A DNA stretch of 40,554 nt from contig JAPPBT010000056.1 of assembly GCA_026702745.1 (NCBI GenBank), forward strand, positions 1-40,554, written 5' to 3'. The stretch's first letter is position 1. Each line of letters opens with the position of its first letter. The DNA comes from Gemmatimonadota bacterium (GTDB lineage: Bacteria > JAAXHH01). Of the stretch, positions 1-8,820 are shown one piece after another. A model generated the notes under the pieces. That model was given only the letters and a program-made list of their open reading frames with translations. It did no database searches and was not told where the DNA came from. Position numbers and translations under genes: made by a program.

Positions 1-1640
1 ATGGGTAACAGGAAGGTCAGGATGACGAATCCACCCAGGATGAGCGCCACGTCGAGCCGGTGGTTCAGCACCCATCCGATCACCTGGGCGTAACGGTTTT
101 CAAGCGTTTCAAGCAGGCTGACCGTCGGCAGGCGCCCTTCCTTCAGGAGCCGGGAAGCCAGGAGCGGTATGAAGCTGAGCGACATCACCAGGGACGAGAT
201 CAGGGAAATGGTGATGACCAGGCCGAACTCCCGCATCTCCGTCTGCGCGTTTCCGCCTCCGATGAACAGCAGGGGCAGGAACACGATGGCCGTGGTCAAC
301 GTGGCGGCGCTGACGGCCACCGAAACTTCGCGGGCGCCCTGGATCGCCGCCTGCACGGGTTCCACGCCCATCCGCCGCAGCCGGACGATGTTCTCCAGCA
401 CCACCACGGCGTTGTCCACCAGCATGCCGATGCCGAGCATCAGTCCCATGAGCGAGATGAGGTTGAGCGACAGGATGCCGTACCCGGTATTCACGAAATA
501 CATGACCGTGAAGGTCACGAGGATGGACGCCGGGATGGACGCGGCGATGATAAAGGTCGTCCGGTACCTCCGCAGGAAGAAAAAGAGCACGCCCAGGGCG
601 AACAGGCCGCCCCACATGCCGGCGGTGCCGAGCGTTTTGAGCGAATTCAGGATCCAGGACGACTGCTCGAAAAAGATGAAGTAGGTCAGGCCGGGCCAGC
701 GCGGATCGTCGGTCAGGTCGCTTAAGGTCTCCTTCACGGCCGCCGTGACTTCCACCGTGTTGGCGTTCGACTCCTTGCTGATCACCATGCCCACGGCGTC
801 CTGGCCGTTCAGGCGGAACCGGCGGTATGACGTGGGCTTCCGGTATTCCACCCGGGCCACGTCGCTGAGCTTGAGGCCCCTTTCATTGATCGGGTAGGAC
901 TGGATGTCCTCCACGGTTTCCAAGGCGCCCGAAAGCCGGACGATATAGCGGAACCCGCCGTCTTCCACGTAGCCTCCGGGCGAGTCCATGTTGGCCTGGT
1001 CCATAGCGCGGATGAACTGTTCCACGTTCACCTTGTACGCCTTCAGCAGGTCCTCGTCCAGGTCGATGATCACCTGCCTGGACTGGGACCCCCACGCATC
1101 GATGCCGGCGATGCCGTCAATCCGTTCGATGCGGGGGATCAGCTGCTCGTCGACGACCTGGAACAGGGCGTCGCGGTCGCCGTGCCACGACAGGGAGAGA
1201 TACATGATGGGGATGTCCGTGCTGGAGAACTTCCGCACCCAGATCCGGTCGATCTCGTCCGGCAGCGCCGGCCGCACCCGTTCCACGCGGTCCCTCACCT
1301 CCACGTAAGCCAGCTTCATGTCATTGCCCGGTTCGAAGACGAGGTTGACGTTCACGCCGTTGGTACTCGAATTGGATTCCACGCGGCGCAGTCCGCGCAG
1401 GGTCTTCAGTTCCCCTTCCAGCGGACGGGCGATCAGCTGCACGTTGTCCTCCGGCGTGGAATTGGGATAGGGTACCCAGACGTTCATCCAGATCCCGTCT
1501 CTCGCCGGAACGAGCTCCATCGGCAGAAGCCGGAAAGAGACCGCCCCGAAGAGGATCGCGCTGACCAGGACCATGAACACGGTAACGGGTCTTCGGAAGG
1601 CGAAGGCGGTCCAGTTGTATGGGGAAAGGAATTTGAACAT
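1..1640 (-). CDS. RND efflux permease, HAE1/AcrB-like (3' part beyond window)
   Basis: This is the second inner-membrane permease of the efflux operon, a proton-driven RND pump subunit. The frame is open from an ATG at 1640 to the first base of the window, about 546 residues, so only the N-terminal half is visible. The protein starts MFKFLSPYNWTAF, followed by the first membrane helix and a large periplasmic loop. Helices 2-4 contain the motif GMLVDNAVVVLENI, in which the Asp corresponds to the AcrB proton-relay region. It lies 21 bp after the stop of the first permease and must be co-transcribed. Operons with two RND permeases and one adaptor are known (MdtABC-like), and heteromeric pumps are possible. 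The substrate cannot be read from sequence. Confidence 0.9.
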   Translation of the reverse strand, partial: MFKFLSPYNWTAFAFRRPVTVFMVLVSAILFGAVSFRLLPMELVPARDGIWMNVWVPYPNSTPEDNVQLIARPLEGELKTLRGLRRVESNSSTNGVNVNLVFEPGNDMKLAYVEVRDRVERVRPALPDEIDRIWVRKFSSTDIPIMYLSLSWHGDRDALFQVVDEQLIPRIERIDGIAGIDAWGSQSRQVIIDLDEDLLKAYKVNVEQFIRAMDQANMDSPGGYVEDGGFRYIVRLSGALETVEDIQSYPINERGLKLSDVARVEYRKPTSYRRFRLNGQDAVGMVISKESNANTVEVTAAVKETLSDLTDDPRWPGLTYFIFFEQSSWILNSLKTLGTAGMWGGLFALGVLFFFLRRYRTTFIIAASIPASILVTFTVMYFVNTGYGILSLNLISLMGLMLGIGMLVDNAVVVLENIVRLRRMGVEPVQAAIQGAREVSVAVSAATLTTAIVFLPLLFIGGGNAQTEMREFGLVITISLISSLVMSLSFIPLLASRLLKEGRLPTVSLLETLENRYAQVIGWVLNHRLDVALILGGFVILTFLLP

Positions 1641-1661
1641 ATCAGGCTCGTTGAATCCTGG

Positions 1662-4600
1662 TCATGATTGAACGGGACCCTCGGTGGCGGGACCCTCGGG
1701 GACAGGACCCTCCGTGACGGAACCTTCCGTGACGGGACCCTCCGCCGGAGCGCCATGTTGATCCCGGTCCACCAGCGAGTAGATCACGGGGATCACGATA
1801 AGGGTCAGAAAGGTCGAAGCGATCAGTCCCGCGATCACGGTAACGGCGAGGGGCGTGCGGATCTCGGCGCCTTCGCCCAGGCCCAGCGCGAGCGGAAGCA
1901 GTCCCAGGATCGTCGTGGCCGTAGTCATGAGTATGGGGCGAAGCCGGACCCGGCCCGCGGTGATGACCGCCTCGATCCGCTCGATGCCGCGGCGCCGCAG
2001 CTGGTTGGTATAGTCCACCAGCACGATGGCGTTGTTCACCACGATCCCGGCCAGCATGATGATGCCGATCAGGACGATCACGCTGATCGCGATATCCAGT
2101 AGATAAAGGGTAAGCAAGACACCCGAAAGGGCAAGCAGAAAGGAGATCATGATGATGAACGGATGGAGCAGCGACTCGAACTGAGAAGCCATGACCAGGT
2201 AGACCAGGAATACGGCCATGGCGATGGCCAGCAGCATGCTGCGCGAAGCGATGGTCATCTCCCGATACTGGCCGCCGATGTCGATGCTGAAGTCGTCGGG
2301 AAGGCGCATTCCGGACAGCCTCTGCTGCATGTCGCCGGCCACGCTTCCCAGGTCGATGCCGGTCAGATTCGCCGTCACCAGGGCCACGCGCTGCTGGTCG
2401 ATGCGCCGGATCTCGCTCGGGCCCTCGTCCAGCTGGACCCGGGCTACGGCCCCGAGTTGGATCGAACTGCCATTCTGCGTGCGGGAAGCAGGCGCCTCGA
2501 AGTTCGACCGGGATTCCGAATCTTCCCCTTCGTCGTTCCGGTCCATCCGCTCATTCTGCCCGGTGTTACTCCGTTCGCCCGCGTTTACGGCCATGGCTTT
2601 AAGTTGGGCGATCTGCCTGCGGTCTTCTTCCCTTGCCCGCACCAGGATGTCGATCTTGCGTTCTCCCGCTGAGAACCGGGTGGCCACGCTGCCGCGGACC
2701 TTGTTCCGGATCGCGTCCGCGGCCTGCCCGATGTCCACGCCGAGGGCCGCCATCCGGTCCCGATCGAATACGATCACGGCTTCGGGATAGCCCGCCTCCA
2801 TCAGGGACCGCACGTCCCTCAGGCCTTCCAGGTCGCCCAGGACGTCGACCACCTCGCCGCTGACGCCGCGGAGGTCCCTGAGGTTGTATCCCCGGACCTC
2901 GACCTCCAGCGGGGCCTTGAAGCTGAACAGCGCCGGCCGGACGAATTCGACCCGGGCGTCCGGTATTTCGGCCAGGCGTTGCCGCAGGCGGTCCATGACG
3001 GGATCGCTGCCCGTTGCCCGAATGGCATCCGCGTCGAGCATGACCCCGACGCGGGCGACGTTCTCGCGCTCTTCATCCATGAGCGATCCGCTGGACTCCA
3101 TGGCGCCCACCACGACGTAGACCTGCCTGATGTCCGCATCCTCCCGGATCATGGATTCGATCATCGTCGCGATTTCGTCCGTCTCCTCCAGCGGCGTGCC
3201 GGTGGGCAGGATGAGGTCCACCGCGAACTCGCCCTGCTCCATTTCCGGAATCAGCTCGGTACCGAGGCGGGGAATGAGTATCGTGGTCGTCCCGACGACC
3301 GCCGCGACCACGAGCAACGTGACAAAGCGCTGGTTGAGCGCCCGGGTGAGGAAGGACACGTAGGCCGACTGGAGGGCTTCGAGCCCCTTGTTGAATACGT
3401 AAAGGACCGGTTGAGCCACCTTGCCAAGTACCCAGAAAACCCCGCGCAGAAGAAACCACACGGGTAGGAGGGCCACGAGAAGCAGGTTCGGGACGATCGT
3501 AAACAGGATCTTGAACAGACTCCCGACCAGGAACCGGACGAGGCGGTAGATGGGCAGGATCAGCCGGGAGACGAAGACGATGGTCCAGCGAGGAATCGAC
3601 ACGGCCGCGCGCAGTCCCCGGTTCTTGGCAAGCTGAACATCCGGGTTCCGGTACTGTCGCACGCTTCCCCACAGCCAGTGGCCTGCCAGCAGGAGGATCC
3701 TCGCGACAAGGTATAAGGGGAAGACCAGGACCCAGCGCGCCGCACCCGGGGTCCGATCACCACCCCTTTGCCGGAAATGCTGCGCGATCTCGCCGAACCA
3801 GCGCAGCCCCGGGAAGGTGTTCACGAACCAGTTCGCCGTGTCCCGGACCAGCCTGGCGGCGAACCATCGGATCGCCCCGCCGCGCTCCTCCTTAGCCGTC
3901 CGCCTGAAATCTCCGAAGGCCGACTGTACCCAGAGGCCCCGCCCCGCCCTCTCGCCCAGGCTGCCTTCCCGCGAAGCCATCATGGGAATGAAGGTCAGGG
4001 CCACGGCCAGGGACGCCAGCAGGGCGAAGGTGACGGTCAGGGCCTGGTCGGTGAAGATCTGGCCGGCGATGCCTTCGATGAATACGATGGGAAAGAACAC
4101 GGCGATTGTGGTCAGGGTCGAAGCGGTCACCGCCATCCCCACTTCCGACGCGCCGCGGCGGGCGGCTTCCACCATGCTGTCGCCTTCCTCCCGGCAGCGG
4201 AAGATACTCTCCAGCACGACGATGGCGTTGTCCACCAGCATGCCGATGCCCAGGGCCAGGCCGCCGAGGGACATGATGTTGAGCGTGGTCTGGCTGAAGA
4301 ACATCAGGATGAAGGTGATCAGCACGGACACCGGGATGGCCACGCCGACGATGAGTGTGCTGCGGAGGTTGCGCAGGAAGAGGAAGAGGACGAGGATCGC
4401 CAGCACGCCGCCCCACTGGGCTGTCTTGATCACCTCGTCGATGGCGTTTTCGATGAAGCGGGACTGGTCCGATACGAGGTGCAGGGTTACGCCTTCGGGC
4501 AGCGTCGAAACGATGGTGTTCGCCTCGATGCCCATGACGGCGGCACCGGGTCCGTTTGATGATTCAGCAGTGGACGCGGCCGATTCTTCCGACTGCTCGG

Positions 4601-5594
4601 TTGCTTCGTCTTCCGCTCCATCGGCAACTACCGGTTCCGCATCCTCCGTTGGTTCCGCATCCCCCGTTGGTTCCGCATCCCCCGTCTCGACCTCGCCCAG
4701 CCGTTCCCGGACCGCCCGGGCGACCGTTACCGTGTTGGCGTCCGCTTCCTTGAACAGGGCGATCTCCACGCTCTCGCGGCCGTTGATCCGGGTAAGCGTC
4801 TTCCTTTCCTTGAAATGCCGCCGGACCGTGGCCACGTCGTGGAGGCGCACGGGTACCTCGCCCCGGCTGGAGATGATGATCTCGCCGATCTCCTCGACGG
4901 TCTGGAATTCGTTGACCGCCCGTACGATCAGCGCTTCGTCGCCTTCCTGGAGCTGCCCTCCGGCCTGGTTGATGTTCTCCGCGGCGAGACGCTGGTTGAT
5001 CTGGCCGAAGGTGAACCCCAGCCTGGTCAACTGCGCTTCGTTGATTTCCACCTGGATTTCTTCTACCAGCCCGCCCTTGATGCGGACCGAGGCGACGCCC
5101 GGCACCGTTTCAAGCTGGCGCCTGATCTCCCAGTCCGCCAGGTTCCGCAGCATGATCAGGTCTTCTCCGGACAACCCCAGTCGCATGATGGGATCGAGTT
5201 CCGGGTTGTACCGCAGGAGAATGGGACGCTCGGCGTCCTGGGGCAGGAATACGCGGTCCACCCGTTCCCGCACGTCCATGATGGCCAGGTTCATGTCCGT
5301 GTCCCAATCGAACTCGAGCACCACGTCGGAGACGCCCGCCCGGGAGATGGAACTGACTTCCACCAGGCCCGTAACGACCCCCACGTCCTCTTCAATCCGG
5401 CGGGATATGAGGTTTTCGATTTCCTGGGGAGCGGCGCCTTCGTACTCCGTGCGCACCGTGAGGGAAGGGTAGGAGATGTCCGGAAGGAGATTGACCGCCA
5501 GGCGCTGGAAGGACACGTATCCGAAGATCAGCGCAGCCAGTACCAGCATCGTGATGGTGACGGGCTTGCGAATGGCGAAATCAACGATGTTCAT
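1662..5594 (-). CDS. RND efflux permease, oversized (1310 aa), AcrB/HAE1 family
   Basis: Proton-driven RND transporter of the inner membrane. It begins MNIVDFAIRKPVTITMLV, the usual first helix, and carries the helix-4 motif GMLVDNAIVVLES near residues 451-463. The family normally has about 1020-1060 residues, and this one has 1310. The excess lies in three places: an acidic Ala/Glu/Asp/Ser-rich insertion at about 303-352 that includes a GDAEPT repeat, a block of roughly 190 residues at about 545-735 between helices 6 and 7 with several extra hydrophobic stretches, and a C-terminal tail of TEGPV-like repeats. The start is 5 bp after the adaptor stop. No Shine-Dalgarno precedes the ATG (the bases just before it read AACCTCC), so translation is probably coupled to the adaptor gene. 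Confidence 0.95.
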   Translation of the reverse strand: MNIVDFAIRKPVTITMLVLAALIFGYVSFQRLAVNLLPDISYPSLTVRTEYEGAAPQEIENLISRRIEEDVGVVTGLVEVSSISRAGVSDVVLEFDWDTDMNLAIMDVRERVDRVFLPQDAERPILLRYNPELDPIMRLGLSGEDLIMLRNLADWEIRRQLETVPGVASVRIKGGLVEEIQVEINEAQLTRLGFTFGQINQRLAAENINQAGGQLQEGDEALIVRAVNEFQTVEEIGEIIISSRGEVPVRLHDVATVRRHFKERKTLTRINGRESVEIALFKEADANTVTVARAVRERLGEVETGDAEPTGDAEPTEDAEPVVADGAEDEATEQSEESAASTAESSNGPGAAVMGIEANTIVSTLPEGVTLHLVSDQSRFIENAIDEVIKTAQWGGVLAILVLFLFLRNLRSTLIVGVAIPVSVLITFILMFFSQTTLNIMSLGGLALGIGMLVDNAIVVLESIFRCREEGDSMVEAARRGASEVGMAVTASTLTTIAVFFPIVFIEGIAGQIFTDQALTVTFALLASLAVALTFIPMMASREGSLGERAGRGLWVQSAFGDFRRTAKEERGGAIRWFAARLVRDTANWFVNTFPGLRWFGEIAQHFRQRGGDRTPGAARWVLVFPLYLVARILLLAGHWLWGSVRQYRNPDVQLAKNRGLRAAVSIPRWTIVFVSRLILPIYRLVRFLVGSLFKILFTIVPNLLLVALLPVWFLLRGVFWVLGKVAQPVLYVFNKGLEALQSAYVSFLTRALNQRFVTLLVVAAVVGTTTILIPRLGTELIPEMEQGEFAVDLILPTGTPLEETDEIATMIESMIREDADIRQVYVVVGAMESSGSLMDEERENVARVGVMLDADAIRATGSDPVMDRLRQRLAEIPDARVEFVRPALFSFKAPLEVEVRGYNLRDLRGVSGEVVDVLGDLEGLRDVRSLMEAGYPEAVIVFDRDRMAALGVDIGQAADAIRNKVRGSVATRFSAGERKIDILVRAREEDRRQIAQLKAMAVNAGERSNTGQNERMDRNDEGEDSESRSNFEAPASRTQNGSSIQLGAVARVQLDEGPSEIRRIDQQRVALVTANLTGIDLGSVAGDMQQRLSGMRLPDDFSIDIGGQYREMTIASRSMLLAIAMAVFLVYLVMASQFESLLHPFIIMISFLLALSGVLLTLYLLDIAISVIVLIGIIMLAGIVVNNAIVLVDYTNQLRRRGIERIEAVITAGRVRLRPILMTTATTILGLLPLALGLGEGAEIRTPLAVTVIAGLIASTFLTLIVIPVIYSLVDRDQHGAPAEGPVTEGSVTEGPVPEGPATEGPVQS
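1674..1748 (-). repeat. 15-bp tandem repeat, 5 copies, coding the permease C-terminal tail
   Basis: Five imperfect 15-bp units (plus-strand consensus GGGACCCTCCGTGAC) end 10 bp before the stop codon. The unit is a multiple of three and encodes five-residue repeats of the type TEGPV/PEGPA at the protein's C terminus, probably a disordered cytoplasmic tail. Confidence 0.9.
4633..4686 (-). repeat. 18-bp tandem repeat, 3 copies, within the RND permease
   Basis: Three near-identical 18-bp units (plus strand GGTTCCGCATCCCCCGTT) encode the hexapeptide repeat GDAEPT in the acidic insertion of the permease. The units differ by only one or two bases, which indicates recent expansion. Confidence 0.9.
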
Positions 5595-5599
5595 GGAGG

Positions 5600-6739
5600 T
5601 TATTCCGGCGCATCGGGAGCGACGATCTTAACCCGGGTGCTGTCTCTCATGCTGCGATGGCCGGCAATCACGACCAGATCGCCCGGGCTCAGCCCTTCCT
5701 GGATCTCGGTGAAATCCGCGTCCTGCAGGCCGAGGGTGAGGGCGACGCGGGTTGCGATGCTGTCCTTCACGGTGAAGACTTCATCGTCTTCCAGCAGGGC
5801 GATCTTGGGGATCAGCAGCACGCCTTCGTGCTGGTCTGAAAGGATTTTCACTTTGACGAACATGCCCGGCTTGAGCCGCCAGCCGGGGTCGACGATCCTG
5901 ATGGTGACCTTGAAGGTGCCGTTCTGAGGATTGATGATGGAGCTCACCCGGTGGATCGTGCCGTCGAACGTGCCGTCCGGCAGGGTCTCCGTTTCGAGGA
6001 TGACCTGCTGGCCCGGGGCTACGTGCGCCCACTCCATTTCGGGCAGATGGGTGTAGATCAGCAACGTGTTCAGATCGACCAGCGTGAAAAGCGCATCCCC
6101 CGGTCTGGCCATGTTGCCGACGTTCTGGTGGCGTTCCGTGATGGTGCCGCTGAAAGGCGCGCGGATAGTGGTCTTGTCGAAGGCGACCTTGGCGGACTCC
6201 CAGTCCGCCCGGGCCATGATCAGCTCACGCTCCTTCGCCTCGTGGTCCACCTCGCTGATGAGTTGTCCCTCCAGCATGGCCTCCGAACGATCGAATTCCT
6301 GCTTGCGGGCGTCCCGGATGGCTTCCGCGCGTGCCAGGTTTACCTCTTCTTCGTCGTTTTCCAGCATGGCGAGGACATCGCCCCGCTTCACGGAGTCGCC
6401 TTCTTCGACGCGCATCTCTTCGATCATGGCGGTCGTCCGCGGGTAGATCTGGGCATCGCGGTCGGCTTCCACCGTCGCGGTCGTCAGCACGATATCCGAA
6501 ATGGTACCCAGGGAAGCCTCGATCACGTTCACCGGGACCGGTGGCACCTCCGTGGTGTCGGCTTCGGCCTCGCCGTCCTTGCCGACGATCTTTTCCTCGT
6601 CGGCTTCGTCTTCGGCCGTATCCGAACTCGCGGCGCCGCACCCCGCCGCGATGAATGCCGCCAGGAAAGCGATGCACACCGCGGCAGTTGCTGCACGAGA
6701 AAGACGCATGATGAGAGGTAGAACGCCTGGACGACCCAT
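5600..6739 (-). CDS. RND efflux adaptor (membrane fusion protein), lipoprotein
   Basis: Periplasmic adaptor linking the RND permeases to an outer-membrane channel. A hydrophobic signal at about residues 16-33 ends in the lipobox AAGC, with the lipidated Cys at residue 34, followed by an acidic linker. Next come a lipoyl/biotinyl-like half (EEMRVEEGDSVKRGDVLAML), an alpha-helical hairpin, the second lipoyl half (IRAPFSGTITERHQNVG), and beta-barrel and membrane-proximal domains ending near residue 379. The start at 6739 is preceded by AAGGAG five bases upstream. An internal ATG at 6709 lacks such a site, so 6739 is preferred. It is the first gene of the operon. No TolC-like gene is visible in the window. 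Confidence 0.95.
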   Translation of the reverse strand: MGRPGVLPLIMRLSRAATAAVCIAFLAAFIAAGCGAASSDTAEDEADEEKIVGKDGEAEADTTEVPPVPVNVIEASLGTISDIVLTTATVEADRDAQIYPRTTAMIEEMRVEEGDSVKRGDVLAMLENDEEEVNLARAEAIRDARKQEFDRSEAMLEGQLISEVDHEAKERELIMARADWESAKVAFDKTTIRAPFSGTITERHQNVGNMARPGDALFTLVDLNTLLIYTHLPEMEWAHVAPGQQVILETETLPDGTFDGTIHRVSSIINPQNGTFKVTIRIVDPGWRLKPGMFVKVKILSDQHEGVLLIPKIALLEDDEVFTVKDSIATRVALTLGLQDADFTEIQEGLSPGDLVVIAGHRSMRDSTRVKIVAPDAPE

Positions 6740-6780
6740 GCCTGCTCCTTCAGAACAATACTAAATCTTTACTAACTATT

Positions 6781-6786
6781 ATTATA
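6781..6786 (-). promoter_or_regulatory. -10 element of the efflux operon promoter
   Basis: The minus strand reads a perfect TATAAT 41 bp upstream of the adaptor start. No good -35 hexamer lies 17 bp above it (TGAATA). Three 12-bp direct repeats cover the -35 and upstream region instead, which would fit an activator-dependent promoter. Confidence 0.5.
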
Positions 6787-6810
6787 CAACCGCAAAAGCG
6801 CGATATTCAC

Positions 6811-6846
6811 GTGAAGTTCGCGGTGAAGCTTACGGTGAAGTTCGCG
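6811..6846. repeat. 12-bp direct repeat, 3 copies, upstream of the efflux promoter
   Basis: Three consecutive 12-bp units: GTGAAGTTCGCG, GTGAAGCTTACG and GTGAAGTTCGCG. Relative to the TATAAT at 6781-6786 they span about -37 to -72, the usual position of a regulator site. Because neutral tandem repeats are common in this window, a regulatory role is inference. Confidence 0.7.
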
Positions 6847-6904
6847 CCTGTCTGCTCCATTAGACAGCGCGCGGGGGGCAATAGTTTCCTTTAAATGCAG
6901 TGTT

Positions 6905-7744
6905 TTACCCCGCCGCCGCCAGCAAACGCGCCATATTCCCGCCCAGGATGAGATCCATGTCCGCCTTCGCGATGAAGGTACAGTGGGTCCGCACGGCTTC
7001 GAGCGAGTGCCGGTACGTACTCGCCCGGGCGACGGGCGGATAGTTGGACGCCCAGCAGAGACGGTCGGCCCCGTAGTACTCGTAGAGCTTGCGTACGATC
7101 CACATGCAGTCCGAGTAGGGATATTCCCAGGCGGTCTCCGAGACGTATTGGAAACCGGACAGCTTGATATGGATGTTGGGCACGTCCGCCGACGCCAGGA
7201 CTTCGTTGAGCATAGGCCGGGGCAACGGTTCGCCCACCTTCACGCCGGCCATGTGGTGGCAGAGGAAGGGCGTGTCCGGAAACCGCCGCGCGAGCTTGCG
7301 CAGCGCGGGCATCCAGGCCGGCCCAAGGGCCAGGGAAGCGATCTGGTTGAGTTCGGCCGCCTTCTCGAAGAACGCGAGGCCTTCCCGCGACTCGAACCAG
7401 TCCGTATCGCCCTTCAGGTAGTGGGTGAACCCCTTCAACCGGTACTTTTCCACCGATTCAGCCAGCCGGTCGGCGCCGCCCGGCACGTGATAGGTTTCGG
7501 ACCAGGAACAGTCCACGTCGGCGAACTGGATGAACCGGTCGAGGTATTGGCGGACGCACTCTGCCCCGTAGTCGTTGTTGTTGGGGTTGTGTTCGATCCG
7601 GGCGCAGACCAGTACCGCCTGGTCCACCCCGGCCAGGTCCATTTCGTGAAGCAGCATCTCGGCCCGGCCCCGGTTTTCCGGATCCGGCACTTCCGGTTCG
7701 TAGGGCCAGTAATCCCATGCGTGGGCATGGCAATCGATGATCAT
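6905..7744 (-). CDS. Amidohydrolase family 2 metal-dependent hydrolase
   Basis: TIM-barrel hydrolase of the amidohydrolase-related family (COG2159/COG3618 type: lactonases, decarboxylases and related enzymes). The first-strand metal motif is MIIDCHAHAW at residues 1-10. A CHH follows at 162-164, and the eighth-strand motif is WASNYP at 231-236, where many relatives have GSDxP and others the SN-type variant seen here. The length of 279 residues is normal. The ATG is preceded by AAAGGA at a good distance. It lies 96 bp downstream of an EamA permease on the same strand and could be coexpressed with it. The substrate is unknown; a cytoplasmic lactone or carboxylate hydrolase is the most I would infer. 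Confidence 0.85.
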   Translation of the reverse strand: MIIDCHAHAWDYWPYEPEVPDPENRGRAEMLLHEMDLAGVDQAVLVCARIEHNPNNNDYGAECVRQYLDRFIQFADVDCSWSETYHVPGGADRLAESVEKYRLKGFTHYLKGDTDWFESREGLAFFEKAAELNQIASLALGPAWMPALRKLARRFPDTPFLCHHMAGVKVGEPLPRPMLNEVLASADVPNIHIKLSGFQYVSETAWEYPYSDCMWIVRKLYEYYGADRLCWASNYPPVARASTYRHSLEAVRTHCTFIAKADMDLILGGNMARLLAAAG

Positions 7745-7840
7745 TATTGGTATTCCTTTCTGAAGTTGTCTGAAGTTGCGGGTTGCCGGCCTGCGGTCGA
7801 CCAGGGCCAGGTTGTGCGGGCTATGCGGGCCGTACGGTCT

Positions 7841-8743
7841 TCAATACCGGTTGACCACCCAGAGTCCGGCCGCCAGCAGCACCAGGCCGCCCGTGAGGTA
7901 TGTGGTCACCTGGTCGCCGAGGATGAGCCAGCTCAGGAGGACGCCGAAGAGGGGCGTCGTGAAGAAGAAGGCGCTGATCTGGGTGGCGCTGTGCCGCTGC
8001 AGCAGCCGTATCCATACGAGAAAGCAGAAACCGGCCACGATGGCGCCCTGGTACAGGACCGCCGCCACGATGGCCGGGTTGATCGTGACGGGCAGGTGCC
8101 ATTCGGTCGACACCCAGAGGACGGTGAAGATGGGCAGCACGACCACCTGCTGCCAGAAGATGACCGATACGGGGGAGATGCGCCGGACCAGGACCTTGTT
8201 GAGCATGATCTGGATGGCCAGGCTGATGGAGCTGCAGAGGACCAGCACGTCGCCAAGCGGAGTCGACGGTCCTCCGGCTTCGTCGTATATGGTCAGCACC
8301 ATGCCGGCGCCGGCCAGGACCAGGCCGAGGTTCTTCATCAGCGTCAGGCGGTCTCCCGGGATGATGTAGTGGGAGATTGCGGCGACGACGAAGGGGTAGG
8401 TCTGCATGAACAGCACGGCGTGGCTTCCGGAGGTCTGTTCCGCGCCGATGTTCAGGAAGAGGATCTGCGCGGCCATGACGAGGGCGGGCACCGCGATGAT
8501 CAGGCGGTCGCCCCGCGCCACGTAGAGCGAGACGCCGGCCAGGCGCGTCCAGGCAAAGACGCACACGACCGCGACCCCGAAGCGCAGCACCGCCAGGAGA
8601 ATCGGCGGGATGCCCTGCAGGCCTACCTTGACCGATACGACCAGGCCGCCCCAGAGCGTGCACAGCATCAGCACGAGGAGGATGGACCTCGTCGTCAACG
8701 GCTGGTTTTCGTCGATGTGAGTCACCCCGGCCAGCCTTTTCAC
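7841..8743 (-). CDS. EamA/DMT superfamily permease
   Basis: Predicted ten-helix inner-membrane transporter of the drug/metabolite transporter superfamily, made of two EamA repeats. The first repeat begins at LLVLMLCTLWGGLVVSVKVG and the second around residues 155-160. The length of about 300 residues is typical. The longest frame starts at a GTG at 8743 with no Shine-Dalgarno. A GTG at 8725 (giving MTHIDENQPLTTRS) has AAGG nine bases upstream and leaves a normal short N terminus, so it may be the true start. Members export amino acids or other metabolites, and nothing here defines the substrate. Confidence 0.9.
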   Translation of the reverse strand: MKRLAGVTHIDENQPLTTRSILLVLMLCTLWGGLVVSVKVGLQGIPPILLAVLRFGVAVVCVFAWTRLAGVSLYVARGDRLIIAVPALVMAAQILFLNIGAEQTSGSHAVLFMQTYPFVVAAISHYIIPGDRLTLMKNLGLVLAGAGMVLTIYDEAGGPSTPLGDVLVLCSSISLAIQIMLNKVLVRRISPVSVIFWQQVVVLPIFTVLWVSTEWHLPVTINPAIVAAVLYQGAIVAGFCFLVWIRLLQRHSATQISAFFFTTPLFGVLLSWLILGDQVTTYLTGGLVLLAAGLWVVNRY

Positions 8744-8778
8744 GGGAGGTAGGAAGCGAGAGGAAACGGCAGGGCGAG

Positions 8779-8784
8779 ATTATA
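8779..8784 (-). promoter_or_regulatory. Candidate -10 element for the EamA permease gene
   Basis: TATAAT on the minus strand, 35-54 bp before the two possible starts. A weak TTGCTT lies 18 bp upstream at 8803-8808. It is supported mainly by being an AT-rich consensus match in GC-rich DNA. Confidence 0.4.
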
Positions 8785-8820
8785 CGACGCGGGAGCGCCT
8801 CGAAGCAACGTTAAAGTTCA

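Noticed and set aside
3817-5472. Long plus-strand open frame (551 codons) opposite the RND permease
   Set aside because: Ser/Arg/Thr-rich antisense translation of high-GC coding DNA. The minus-strand frame is an unmistakable RND transporter.
6905-7744. Loss of the catalytic Asp in the amidohydrolase (WASNYP)
   Set aside because: SN in place of SD/TD at this position is a known variant in amidohydrolase-related proteins, so inactivation is not implied.
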